From: Candidatus Aramenus sp. CH1 | GTDB lineage: Archaea > Thermoproteota > Thermoprotei_A > Sulfolobales > Sulfolobaceae | Length of the DNA stretch: 64,000 bases | Direction: 5' to 3' | NCBI GenBank assembly: GCA_022678445.1 | Contig: JALBWU010000007.1 | Span: 201,501 to 265,500 of the forward strand | Notes under the pieces: model-generated | What the model was told of the DNA's origin: nothing | Database searches by the model: none | Seen by the model: the letters and a program-made list of their open reading frames with translations, nothing else | Position numbers and translations under genes: made by a program | Part shown: one piece after another, positions 30,245-38,359 of the stretch | How the letters are laid out: every line of letters starts with the position of its first letter | Position numbering within the stretch: position 1 is the first letter of the stretch

Positions 30245-30956
30245 TGAAGGCAGAATCCTGCATTTTTCCTTAATAGACCCGGACAAGGTAGACGACTTAT
30301 CCTCGCTCTACAACGTGAGCAAAGAGCTTTACGAACACGGTACCAGTGCCTTTCTGGTTGGAGGCACGTTAGGCGTCTCAAGCGGTAAACTTGACGCCAT
30401 CCTTGACCTACTTGACGACTTCCCAATTCCAAAGATAATCTTCCCGAGCAACATAAACTTGATCTCGCAGAAGGCTGACGCGATCCTCTTTATGTCTCTC
30501 CTTAACTCGGACGACCTATATTACGTTATAGGTGCCCAAGTGGCTGCTGCTCCCCTTATCAAGAAGCTTGACCTAGAAACTCTACCCACCGCCTACCTAA
30601 TTGTTGGCCATGGAGGGACTGCAGCGCACGTAGGGAGAGCCAGGGTAATCCCCTACGATAACGTGGATCTTGCTGTTGCCTACTCCCTAGCTGCGCAGTA
30701 CATGGGTATGGAGTTCGTTTACCTAGAGGCTGGATCTGGAGCCCCCGAGACTGTGAGGCCAGAGATGGTCCAGATTGTGAGGAGGCTCTCCTCAGTGAAC
30801 GTTATGGTAGGAGGGGGCATTAGGTCTCCGGAAAGGGCGCTGGAACTAGCTAGGGCTGGAGCAAACATAATAGTTACTGGAAACGTAATAGAAAGGGACC
30901 CGCACAGAGCGATAAGCATAATAGAAAGCCTGGGAAAAGTTAAAGTAAGGGAATGA
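30198..30956 (+). CDS. Geranylgeranylglyceryl phosphate synthase
   Basis: A 252-residue TIM-barrel prenyltransferase joining geranylgeranyl diphosphate to glycerol-1-phosphate, the first committed step of archaeal lipid synthesis. Motifs: [10 protein letters not shown] near the start, [18 protein letters not shown] and V-G-G-G-I-R-S-P-E (phosphate binding). ATG 30198 has a GGGG Shine-Dalgarno just upstream; a GTG at 30186 is the alternative. CarS at 13.6 kb acts two steps later. Confidence 0.94.
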   Translation: MKLKGKVRNHIKRLINEGRILHFSLIDPDKVDDLSSLYNVSKELYEHGTSAFLVGGTLGVSSGKLDAILDLLDDFPIPKIIFPSNINLISQKADAILFMSLLNSDDLYYVIGAQVAAAPLIKKLDLETLPTAYLIVGHGGTAAHVGRARVIPYDNVDLAVAYSLAAQYMGMEFVYLEAGSGAPETVRPEMVQIVRRLSSVNVMVGGGIRSPERALELARAGANIIVTGNVIERDPHRAISIIESLGKVKVRE

Positions 30957-30959
30957 AGG

Positions 30960-31133
30960 ATGCCGGCTACAAAGAAAAAGAAGGAGAACATTCCGCTTAT
31001 GTCTATGGCTGGCCTAGTGAGGTATTACGAAGAGGAACACGAAAAAGTTAAGATTGACCCTAAAGTGGTGATAATAGGCAGCATCGTAGTTATAGGGATA
31101 GTCATAGCCCTTTCTAGACTAGTTCCCATTTAA
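30960..31133 (+). CDS. Protein translocase Sec61-beta subunit
   Basis: A 57-residue protein starting M-P-A-T-K-K-K-K-E-N at ATG 30960. It has the conserved M-S-M-A-G-L-V-R-Y-Y-E-E-E box and a single C-terminal membrane helix (V-V-I-I-G-S-I-V-V-I-G-I-V). This is the tail-anchored Sec61-beta/SecG of the archaeal SecYEbeta channel. It follows GGGP synthase after three bases, in the same run. Confidence 0.9.
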   Translation: MPATKKKKENIPLMSMAGLVRYYEEEHEKVKIDPKVVIIGSIVVIGIVIALSRLVPI

Positions 31134-31144
31134 GGAACGGGGCC

Positions 31145-31714
31145 ATGATTTTTGACGTAAAGGAGATTAAGAGGCTTAGGGAAAGCTTGGGCATAACTCA
31201 AGCAGAGCTAGCCAAGAGAGTAGGCGTCTCCCAATCCCTTATAGCGAAGATAGAAAACGGGAAGATAGATCCAAAACTTTCAGTCGTAAAGAAAATATTT
31301 GACGAGCTTACCACCCTGATGGAGATTAACGAATATGCCGAAAGGGTCATGCACTCCCCTGTAATAGTGGCAACGTTAGACGAGAGCGTAAAGGATATAG
31401 TTGGCAAGATGGAAAAGCACGGCATATCCCAAGTACCGGTGGTCAATTCCTCCTTCGAACTGGTCGGGATAATATACGACTACGTTATTCTGAGAAAGTT
31501 GGCCGTTAAGAGCCCAAACGACATTTCGGTAAAGGACATCCTGGCCCCCCTACCTCCTCTCCTAGACCCTAAGACGCCAGTCAGGGAGGTCATGAAGCTC
31601 CTCACAAAATACTCTGTGGCGCTAGTTGTGGACAAGAAACTAAAACCACTGGGTATAATTACTAGGAGTGATTTAATAGGCTACCTAATTAATAGTAATA
31701 GGGGGCCGCAGTAG
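31145..31714 (+). CDS. XRE-type HTH plus tandem CBS domains
   Basis: A 189-residue regulator. The N-terminal Cro/C1-type HTH (residues ~7-55) contains L-G-I-T-Q-A-E-L-A-K-R-V-G-V-S-Q-S-L-I-A-K. Two CBS motifs follow (about 68-125 and 128-185), with H-G-I-S-Q-V-P-V-V and L-G-I-I-T-R-S-D-L. CBS pairs usually sense adenosine ligands, so this is a nucleotide-responsive transcription factor; targets unknown. Its stop codon lies within the RNase P RNA gene (14-base overlap). Confidence 0.88.
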   Translation: MIFDVKEIKRLRESLGITQAELAKRVGVSQSLIAKIENGKIDPKLSVVKKIFDELTTLMEINEYAERVMHSPVIVATLDESVKDIVGKMEKHGISQVPVVNSSFELVGIIYDYVILRKLAVKSPNDISVKDILAPLPPLLDPKTPVREVMKLLTKYSVALVVDKKLKPLGIITRSDLIGYLINSNRGPQ

Positions 31715-32008
31715 GGGGTCACGGGTAAAGCTGAGGAAACTCCAGCCTCCTAGCCCAGTGGAGTCCCAATAGGGACAAGGGCAGTCCCCTTGGCCACTGC
31801 ACAGAAACGACATCCCTGAGGCCGGAGATGAAGATGATTGGACTCCCAGCGCGGCGACGTGCTGGGATACATGAGACCGGTCCCTGGGAATGAAACGGCA
31901 GTCCTCCACGGAGCAAGTCGAGGGGGAGATGAGCTTGGGCTCGATTCCCCTCTGGTACGCTAAGTCAAATCCCCCAATTTACAGAAGTTGGGTTATTGCT
32001 GCGGCCCC
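31701..32008 (+). ncRNA. rnpB: RNase P RNA
   Basis: About 308 nt with the archaeal RNase P RNA signature: gaggaaactcc near the 5' end, the agaaacgaca element in the middle and gaatgaaacggcagtcc toward the 3' half. The ends pair as helix P1: gggggccgcag at 31701 with ctgcggcccct near 32008. It processes tRNA 5' ends. It overlaps the end of the XRE-CBS gene on the same strand and the 3' end of the convergent tsr3 gene. Exact ends are estimated from P1 pairing. Confidence 0.88.
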
Positions 32009-32499
32009 TTCACAACTTCAGCTTCTATTTTCAAGATCTCCTCTTTCCCCTTACCTTTGTACAGTTCCAAGAGATTCCCGTTTAACTCAAGAAAAGTGTG
32101 GCCCCACTTTACTTTGTTCATTATTTCGTAAGCCAGCTCCACCTCCCCAACTATGTAAAGTGCTGCAGCCACAGCCTCTATTGACGATAGTTTGAAGGGC
32201 TTGGCGTAGTTGATCGGGTTGCCTGCTAAGAGGAACGGCAACCTCCTGGAGAACTTGTTGTTAAACTTCATAAAGAACTCCTCGTCGGACTTATTCCAGG
32301 AAGAGTCGATTACAGTAATGCCCCGCCTCTTCACCGTCTCCCTGTCGTCCGCAGACACAGGAATTTGCGACAGTGGGTTTAAAACAATTCCAAATGGTCT
32401 GTAAGACTTTCTAGCATATCCAAACTTTATCATCCTTTTCCCTGTACATTTTTTAGGATCATCCTCGTCAAACTCGATAACGTAGATGTTAATTGACAT
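31993..32499 (-). CDS. Tsr3-like 16S rRNA aminocarboxypropyltransferase
   Basis: A 168-residue protein of the Tsr3/DUF367 family, transferring the aminocarboxypropyl group of SAM to small-subunit rRNA. Seen: N-P-L-S-Q-I-P-V-S, D-S-S-W-N-K-S, R-R-L-P-F-L-L-A-G-N-P-I-N-Y-A-K-P-F-K-L and S-S-I-E-A-V-A-A-A-L, all strongly conserved in the family. Its end overlaps rnpB by 16 bases on the opposite strand. It is divergent from the Lrp-like gene. Confidence 0.93.
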   Translation of the reverse strand: MSINIYVIEFDEDDPKKCTGKRMIKFGYARKSYRPFGIVLNPLSQIPVSADDRETVKRRGITVIDSSWNKSDEEFFMKFNNKFSRRLPFLLAGNPINYAKPFKLSSIEAVAAALYIVGEVELAYEIMNKVKWGHTFLELNGNLLELYKGKGKEEILKIEAEVVKGPQQ

Positions 32500-32535
32500 C
32501 GTAAAATTCTTATAACTTTATAATTTATTAAACTA

Positions 32536-32796
32536 GTGGTAGGTAAGTTGGTATCTGCGATAATCCTCATAAATACAGACGCTGGAGGAGAAGAGGAAGT
32601 TTTCGAAAAGTTAAAGAGTTACAACGAGGTAACTGAGGCGTACATAGTTTACGGAGTTTACGACATAGTAGCAAAGGTTGAGGCCTCGGATATGGACTAC
32701 CTCAGGAACTTCGTCAGCTCTACCATAAGGAAACTGCCGAAGGTAAGGTCCACGCTAACTATGATAATAATGGAAGGGAAATCTGTCAAGAAATGA
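32536..32796 (+). CDS. Stand-alone Lrp/AsnC effector-binding (RAM) domain protein
   Basis: An 86-residue protein equal to the C-terminal ligand-binding domain of Lrp/AsnC regulators (S-A-I-I-L-I-N-T-D-A-G, V-Y-G-V-Y-D-I-V-A-K-V-E, T-M-I-I-M-E), with no HTH. Such single-domain proteins bind amino acids or modulate full-length Lrp proteins. Start GTG 32536 with a TATA-like ttataact about 26 bases upstream suggests a leaderless mRNA. It overlaps tiaS by an ATGA. Confidence 0.85.
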   Translation: MVGKLVSAIILINTDAGGEEEVFEKLKSYNEVTEAYIVYGVYDIVAKVEASDMDYLRNFVSSTIRKLPKVRSTLTMIIMEGKSVKK

Positions 32797-34103
32797 GGTA
32801 CGTAATAGGAGTAGACGACCACGATTCCCCGATTGGAGGATGTACAACCCATTTTTCTACTTTACTAATAAATTATTTCATTAGTAACGGCATACGCGTA
32901 GTTGACTTTCCGTACTTGATAAGGCTTAACCCAAACATTCCTTGGAAGACGAGGGGCAATGCTGCTGTCAAGATCACGGTTGAGTTTGACGGTACTAAGA
33001 GGGAGCTAGCAGACCTTGTGTGGGAGAAGTCATTAGAGTACGTTAACGGGTTCTCAAGAGGCCTCGAGTTCAAGAGAAAGCCAGGAGTAGCAGTGCTTGA
33101 AGAGGAGAGGTCAGACGAGCTATATCCCATCTACGTAAAGGCGGTATCAGACGTGGTCACCTTGGACCTAGCAAAGAGGGTAGCAGAAAGGTCCGGAGCT
33201 GAGGTAAGGGGGTATAGGGGAATTATAGGGTCTTTGGCCTCTATTGGATTTAAGGGTGAAGCGACTTACGAGCTAATAACTTACAGACAGGAGGACTACC
33301 TCGACAAGGATAGGGAAGTCGACGAGGAGAGCATAGCGTACTTCGACGAGTTGACGTTTCCCAAGACTTTCGCCAACTACGACTATATAAAGCGTAAACC
33401 CCTCATTACACCCCATGGGAAGGACCCGGTGCTCTACGGTATAAGGGGAACTAGCGTAACGCATTTGCTTTTAGGGCTAGAAGTCGTAAAGACTAAGGAA
33501 CCGATATCCGAAACCATGATATTTAAGTCAAACCAAGGCACGGACGCCCACTTGATTAGGCCAGGGGACAAGTTCTACCAGACTTTTAGGGGGATATGCA
33601 CAGTCGAGAAATCCGAAGTACGAAGGGGAGGAGACGTCGTAATCTCGTGTGATGAATTGCACGTGATCGTCTACAAGGAAACCGGGGAGTTAAACCTCGC
33701 AGCTCAGTTGCTGAAACAGGGAGACCAAGTAGAAATAGTAGGCGCAGTTAAACCCTCCACTGAGCTGGGTAAAGTGATAGAGGCGGAGAAGATAAGGGTA
33801 GTGTCGTTAAACGCTTACGAGTACAGAAACCCCAGGTGCTCCGAGTGCGGAGGGCCTTCTGAGTCCTTAGGGAAGGGAAAGGGGTTTAGGTGTAAAAAGT
33901 GCGGTTATAAGTTTCACGGAGAGAAGATGAAAGTAGAGATTCCAAGAGGACTTAGCTTGGGCACGTATCAAGCTAGGTACTATAGGCACTTGACCAGGCC
34001 CATATTCCTGGAAGTGGGCGAAGGGGAGAAAATTGAGTTCGAGGAAGTGTACAAGAGGCTAAGAGAAATACTGTCTAGTATGAACCCTAAACGAAAACCT
34101 TGA
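32793..34103 (+). CDS. tiaS: tRNA-Ile2 agmatidine synthase TiaS
   Basis: A 436-residue enzyme that attaches agmatine to C34 of tRNA-Ile2 so that it reads AUA. The N-terminus is I-G-V-D-D-H-D-S-P-I-G-G-C-T-T-H; then R-L-N-P-N-I-P-W-K-T-R-G-N-A-A and G-I-R-G-T-S follow. An OB-fold region and a C-terminal zinc ribbon (C-S-E-C-G, C-K-K-C-G) complete the family layout. It is coupled to the RAM-domain gene. It marks the right edge of the conserved run before the accessory region. Confidence 0.96.
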   Translation: MRYVIGVDDHDSPIGGCTTHFSTLLINYFISNGIRVVDFPYLIRLNPNIPWKTRGNAAVKITVEFDGTKRELADLVWEKSLEYVNGFSRGLEFKRKPGVAVLEEERSDELYPIYVKAVSDVVTLDLAKRVAERSGAEVRGYRGIIGSLASIGFKGEATYELITYRQEDYLDKDREVDEESIAYFDELTFPKTFANYDYIKRKPLITPHGKDPVLYGIRGTSVTHLLLGLEVVKTKEPISETMIFKSNQGTDAHLIRPGDKFYQTFRGICTVEKSEVRRGGDVVISCDELHVIVYKETGELNLAAQLLKQGDQVEIVGAVKPSTELGKVIEAEKIRVVSLNAYEYRNPRCSECGGPSESLGKGKGFRCKKCGYKFHGEKMKVEIPRGLSLGTYQARYYRHLTRPIFLEVGEGEKIEFEEVYKRLREILSSMNPKRKP

Positions 34104-34284
34104 GCGCATCTCTGACTTAAACCAACACGATACATAATAATGATAGCTAAGGATTTATTGTCTTTCGTAGCGAAGTTCAAGTAGGGTTCCACGTTTCCGC
34201 GCGAAATTCCATTCAGTTGTAGCCACTAGAGCGAGAAGGTTAGGCGCTAAGAAGCCAATAGCTAAAGTAGCCTAGAGCTCCTCC
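34104..34284. other. Intergenic, no feature seen
   Basis: Between tiaS and the convergent 561-aa gene. No reading frame or RNA structure was recognised by eye. Confidence 0.5.
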
Positions 34285-35970
34285 CTATTCCTCCTCTACA
34301 TGAGGCCCTCTCAGCCCCTCTATGTAGCTCTCAATTATCGAATTTACCTCGTCTGCTGTGTCCTCTTGGCAGTCCACCTTCTCGCCCTTCAGGATGGTCA
34401 TAAGTACCTCGAAGGCCTTCTCCGCCATTGCTCCTACCTTCCAGTTGTTGAGGTCGTAGAAGAAGTCGCAGTTCTCAGTAATTACCTCGAATATTTCCTT
34501 GTCCCTGTTAACTACTGCCTCCTTCACCTCGCCGTTGAGGGAGGAGTTGAGGACTATCTCCCTGAACTTCTCACTTGCCTCAGCGTAAACCTTGCCGTAG
34601 GCCTCTGGGTAAGCAGCTGACTCGACCACATGCTCGGCTAGCTCGCTGCCCATGCGATACGTCCCCATCAGGGCGACAACAAGCGCCGTGAGCTTGGCAA
34701 GCTTCTTAACTAAATCCAAGTAGTTTTCTGGTAGCTTGAAAAGGCTCTTGATCTCCAGCGCTATCGCCTCGACGAGGTTCACGTTCCACTCGTAAGCGCC
34801 GAGATTCCTGGCTACCCTTGAGACGTCAAAGACCATGACTGGGTAGCCATAAGCGTTGCCAGAGGGCGTCTGGAGGTTGGTAAGCAAGCCCACGTAGTAT
34901 ATCAGCCCCCACAGCCCGCCGTTGGCGCACTCGAACCCGTCGCAGGCATTTGTGTTCCGGTTAATTGAAGAGCATTTAGTGTAGATGAAGGCTGGGGCGC
35001 CTAGGTCGAACTCATTAGGCGAGAGGACTAGGCCGTTGGAGAAGTTAACCTTTAGCACTTCCGCCAAGTACTTGTAAATCCACGCTAAGGTAGCCACGTC
35101 TAAGACCTGGTAAGTGCCTAAAGGCATGATCCGGGGTGGAGAGTCAGATAAGGCAGAAACAAGGCTAAGCTTGAGTTCTATGTTTCTTCCAAACTCTATA
35201 AAAGTAAGACCGTTACAGCCATAAACCTTACAACCGCGCGTATAATCATCTACAAGACGAGTAGCTATATCTGAGCCGTAGGTGTAGGCAACAGCGTACC
35301 ACGGTATTATCGAACCAACTGTAGTGTCCTCTTGGTAGATTGGTGGGTTATACCACACCTCTACGTCCTTTGTCAGCGGATACACAGGTATCACTCCAAG
35401 CTTTCCACCTATCGCTTCCAGGTCCATCCCGAACTCCTCTAAGTACTTTGTCAATGAGAGGGACTTAAAGGACTTCCCTCCTTGTACTACCGCGAGTGTG
35501 GTCACGCCCTTTACTGCTGGAACCCAGCCTATGTAGAAGTAAACGTTCCTCCCCTCGTAGTTTACCCTCACTAGGATGCCCTGGCCGAAGGCCTTCCTCA
35601 CGTCTGTGCTGAGGCAGTAGAAGGGCCCACACTGCGTAACAGAGACCCTAGTAGCCCTAAGCGGTAGGGCTATTGCTGAGTAATAGGCAAACCTCTGGTC
35701 GCTGGCGCTATACGCAGTGCTTGAGATTCCGTTGGCTGTGCACTTCAGCTCCTCCTCCTGCGCTTGCGAGTCCTTCTGCGTAGAAAGGCTTAACCTAGCG
35801 ATGTTGGCGTAGAGCGCTGGAGCTAACGTTCCAGCTATTAGGAGTCCCACCGGTATTGCCCCTATTACCTTTTTCCAGAAGGAAGAGGATGGAGAGGGCT
35901 CTGGATACTCTCCCTCGTCTATTTCCTCCTCAACAGTTCCGTATATTTCCTCAAGCTCCCTACTCGCCAA
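34285..35970 (-). CDS. Orphan 561-aa membrane-anchored protein
   Basis: I do not recognise this protein. It has a charged cytoplasmic N-terminus (E-E-I-Y-G-T-V-E-E-E-I-D-E-G-E-Y) and one strong membrane helix (about residues 36-56). A large predicted external domain (about 60-430) with several cysteine pairs (C-G-P-F-Y-C, C-K-V-Y-G-C, C-D-G-F-E-C) follows, and the C-terminus is helical and acidic. The paired cysteines and single anchor suggest a disulfide-stabilised surface or virion-type protein. The start is TTG 35970. Its position in the accessory stretch beside the origin, next to decayed sequence, fits acquisition from a virus or plasmid, but this is inference. Confidence 0.6.
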   Translation of the reverse strand: MASRELEEIYGTVEEEIDEGEYPEPSPSSSFWKKVIGAIPVGLLIAGTLAPALYANIARLSLSTQKDSQAQEEELKCTANGISSTAYSASDQRFAYYSAIALPLRATRVSVTQCGPFYCLSTDVRKAFGQGILVRVNYEGRNVYFYIGWVPAVKGVTTLAVVQGGKSFKSLSLTKYLEEFGMDLEAIGGKLGVIPVYPLTKDVEVWYNPPIYQEDTTVGSIIPWYAVAYTYGSDIATRLVDDYTRGCKVYGCNGLTFIEFGRNIELKLSLVSALSDSPPRIMPLGTYQVLDVATLAWIYKYLAEVLKVNFSNGLVLSPNEFDLGAPAFIYTKCSSINRNTNACDGFECANGGLWGLIYYVGLLTNLQTPSGNAYGYPVMVFDVSRVARNLGAYEWNVNLVEAIALEIKSLFKLPENYLDLVKKLAKLTALVVALMGTYRMGSELAEHVVESAAYPEAYGKVYAEASEKFREIVLNSSLNGEVKEAVVNRDKEIFEVITENCDFFYDLNNWKVGAMAEKAFEVLMTILKGEKVDCQEDTADEVNSIIESYIEGLRGPHVEEE

Positions 35971-36746
<776 letters not shown>

Positions 36747-36789
36747 ACTACGGAAAATGATGTTTAAACTCATAATAAAAACTTTCCCC

Positions 36790-36798
36790 TAAAATTCC
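36790..36798. repeat. 9-bp direct repeat, left copy (putative target-site duplication)
   Basis: TAAAATTCC immediately outside the left inverted repeat; the same 9-mer, same orientation, is immediately outside the right one at 39972-39980. Confidence 0.6.
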
Positions 36799-36799
36799 G

Positions 36800-36899
36800 T
36801 GTGTGGACAACAATTTTGTTATTTCGATACAAATTGAATTTCTTTTTATGGAAAAGTATTTTTAGGGTGAGGACGAGTTTATTTTATGAGGATGAGAAA
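36800..36899. repeat. Left terminal inverted repeat, about 100 bp
   Basis: Pairs with the complement of 39872-39971. The two share tgtgtggacaa at the outer tip, acaaattgaattt in the middle, aggtgaggacgagt (one g inserted here) and ttattttatgag at the inner side, about 80 percent identical by eye with a few small gaps. The inner end overlaps a local hairpin (36867-36928). Confidence 0.75.
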
Positions 36900-36928
36900 A
36901 TGAACAGATTTGATTTTCTCGTCCTCAC
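36867..36928. other. Nested hairpin inside left repeat
   Basis: The 11-mer gtgaggacgag (36867-36877) is followed by its exact complement ctcgtcctcac (36918-36928). A second arm, gagaaaat (36894-36901) with attttctc (36913-36920), shares bases with it, so two alternative stems compete. It may be a terminus structure, a regulator site or a transcript hairpin; the right repeat lacks the second arm. Confidence 0.6.
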
Positions 36929-37133
36929 ATAAATTATTTCTTCACTTTTAAGGTATATAAATGTTAAGCCAAGATCTCACTCACTATTTATTAGTATTCA
37001 CGTTAGTTTTCAGACATCTTTTCATAACTTGTCGCTAATTCTATAAAAACTTTCCACTATATAACAGATTATTAGTGAAAAATATTAAGAGTTAAAAAAA
37101 AGATATAACGAAAGTATATATAGAGGTGAGAAA
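36929..37133 (+). promoter_or_regulatory. AT-rich leader upstream of the peptide operon
   Basis: No gene here. The segment is strongly AT-rich with several TATA-like runs (near 37041-37050, 37076-37084 and 37090-37100), so the promoter cannot be fixed by eye. Unlike most host genes in the window, the operon has clear Shine-Dalgarno sites: gaggtga at 37123-37129, four bases before the first ATG. Confidence 0.5.
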
Positions 37134-37229
37134 ATGTCTGAACTACAAAGAGCAATACTAAATCACATACAATCAATAAATCCCGACCATGTTTGTATTA
37201 TTGGTATAGTAATATGTGATGTAGGGTGA
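37134..37229 (+). CDS. Candidate RiPP precursor peptide, 31 aa
   Basis: A 31-residue frame, too short for standard gene calling, starting at ATG 37134 behind a gaggtga ribosome-binding site. The first 20 residues (M-S-E-L-Q-R-A-I-L-N-H-I-Q-S-I-N-P-D-H-V) look like an amphipathic leader. The last 11 are C-I-I-G-I-V-I-C-D-V-G, a hydrophobic core with two cysteines six residues apart. The stop TGA lies inside the ribosome-binding site of the radical SAM gene, which begins four bases later. Size, Cys content, and position before a SPASM enzyme and an exporter are what one expects of a thioether or other radical-SAM-modified peptide. No homologue is known to me; a regulatory leader peptide is the main alternative. 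Confidence 0.65.
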   Translation: MSELQRAILNHIQSINPDHVCIIGIVICDVG

Positions 37230-37233
37230 TAAA

Positions 37234-38322
37234 ATGAGTGAAAACGGAAATGAAAAAGATCTTTTTTACATTTATGCTACGTTAACATGCAATCTATCTT
37301 GTATACATTGTTACGTTCCTTCTTCACCTAATTTGGTTGTTAAAAATGAACTCTCTTTAGATGAGATTAAAAAGTTTATAGATTACGGTAAGAAAATAAA
37401 GGTTAAGGGAATTAGATTAACAGGTGGAGAACCACTTTTAAGAAAAGATATTCTAGAAATAATAAATTACGCTATATCCAAGGATATGAGTGTAGAGGTA
37501 GAGACTAACGGTCTCTTAATAGATAATAATTTTCTTAAATCAGTGTCGGACCTAAACAAGATATATATTAGTATAAGTTTAGACGGTCCTAAAGAAGTTC
37601 ATGAGAAGATTAGAGGAATTAACACTTTTGAAAGGACAGTTAACGTTTTACGCCTCTTAAAGCAATATAATGTGAAGAGGACAATAGTAACTACCCTTAC
37701 AATAATGGACTGGATATACGATGAAGAAAAACTGAATAGTTTTATCAACCTTATTATAGACCTATATCCTAATGTATGGTATATTCACGTATGGGTTAGC
37801 CCAGCGGGTAGAGCGAAACTCCTTAAGTCTCCTAAGGTTAAAGAGATTTATGACGCTATAAAATTATTCTATTCGTTAAGAATAAAGTTGGATGGAAAGG
37901 TTCCTATAGTTCTGAATGTTCCTCCTGCAGTCATTCCAGAGGAGTTCACGGAGTTCATGTTAAAGGATAATCTATTAAATTTAGGTTGCCACTGGTGGAG
38001 AATAGCTGGAATAAGTAGTAATGGTAATGTATCAATATGCCATAGATTCGCGTCATTCCCAGAGATGAGAGCTGGAAATGTGAGAAGGGATGATTTTGAC
38101 AAGATATTTTCAAATGAGATACTTAACAGAAGGGAAATAAGGCTGAAAGGGATATGTAGTAAATGCTTAATAAAAGAGTATTGCAGGGGATTCTGTAGGG
38201 CAGACGCCTACGAATTTTACAGAGACTTTAACGCACCGCATCCCCTATGCCAACTATTTTACGAAAACGGGTTCTTTAACAAGAATTTCATAATTGGGCA
38301 AATTTTTCTTTACTTTGTTTAG
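37234..38322 (+). CDS. Radical SAM/SPASM peptide-modifying enzyme
   Basis: A 362-residue radical SAM protein. The cluster motif C-N-L-S-C-I-H-C places cysteines at 19, 23 and 26, and G-G-E-P lies at residues 64-67. A complete C-terminal SPASM domain follows the canonical spacing: C252-x11-G-x4-C269, then C308-x2-C311-x5-C317-x3-C321 and C339, enough for two auxiliary 4Fe-4S clusters. SPASM enzymes include sactipeptide, ranthipeptide and mycofactocin maturases, which modify short gene-encoded peptides. There is no separate peptide-recognition (PqqD-like) domain at the N-terminus. It is AT-rich compared with neighbouring genes. The ribosome-binding site gggtga overlaps the precursor stop, so translation should be coupled. 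An anaerobic sulfatase maturase is an alternative, but no sulfatase is near. Confidence 0.88.
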   Translation: MSENGNEKDLFYIYATLTCNLSCIHCYVPSSPNLVVKNELSLDEIKKFIDYGKKIKVKGIRLTGGEPLLRKDILEIINYAISKDMSVEVETNGLLIDNNFLKSVSDLNKIYISISLDGPKEVHEKIRGINTFERTVNVLRLLKQYNVKRTIVTTLTIMDWIYDEEKLNSFINLIIDLYPNVWYIHVWVSPAGRAKLLKSPKVKEIYDAIKLFYSLRIKLDGKVPIVLNVPPAVIPEEFTEFMLKDNLLNLGCHWWRIAGISSNGNVSICHRFASFPEMRAGNVRRDDFDKIFSNEILNRREIRLKGICSKCLIKEYCRGFCRADAYEFYRDFNAPHPLCQLFYENGFFNKNFIIGQIFLYFV

Positions 38323-38359
38323 ATTTACAGAACGTTTATATTTATCGGGTGAAAAGAGA

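Noticed and set aside
37134-37229. Reading the 31-aa frame as noise
   Set aside because: A strong ribosome site, a stop overlapping the next gene's site, and a C-x6-C hydrophobic tail make it more than a chance frame, so it was kept as a candidate.
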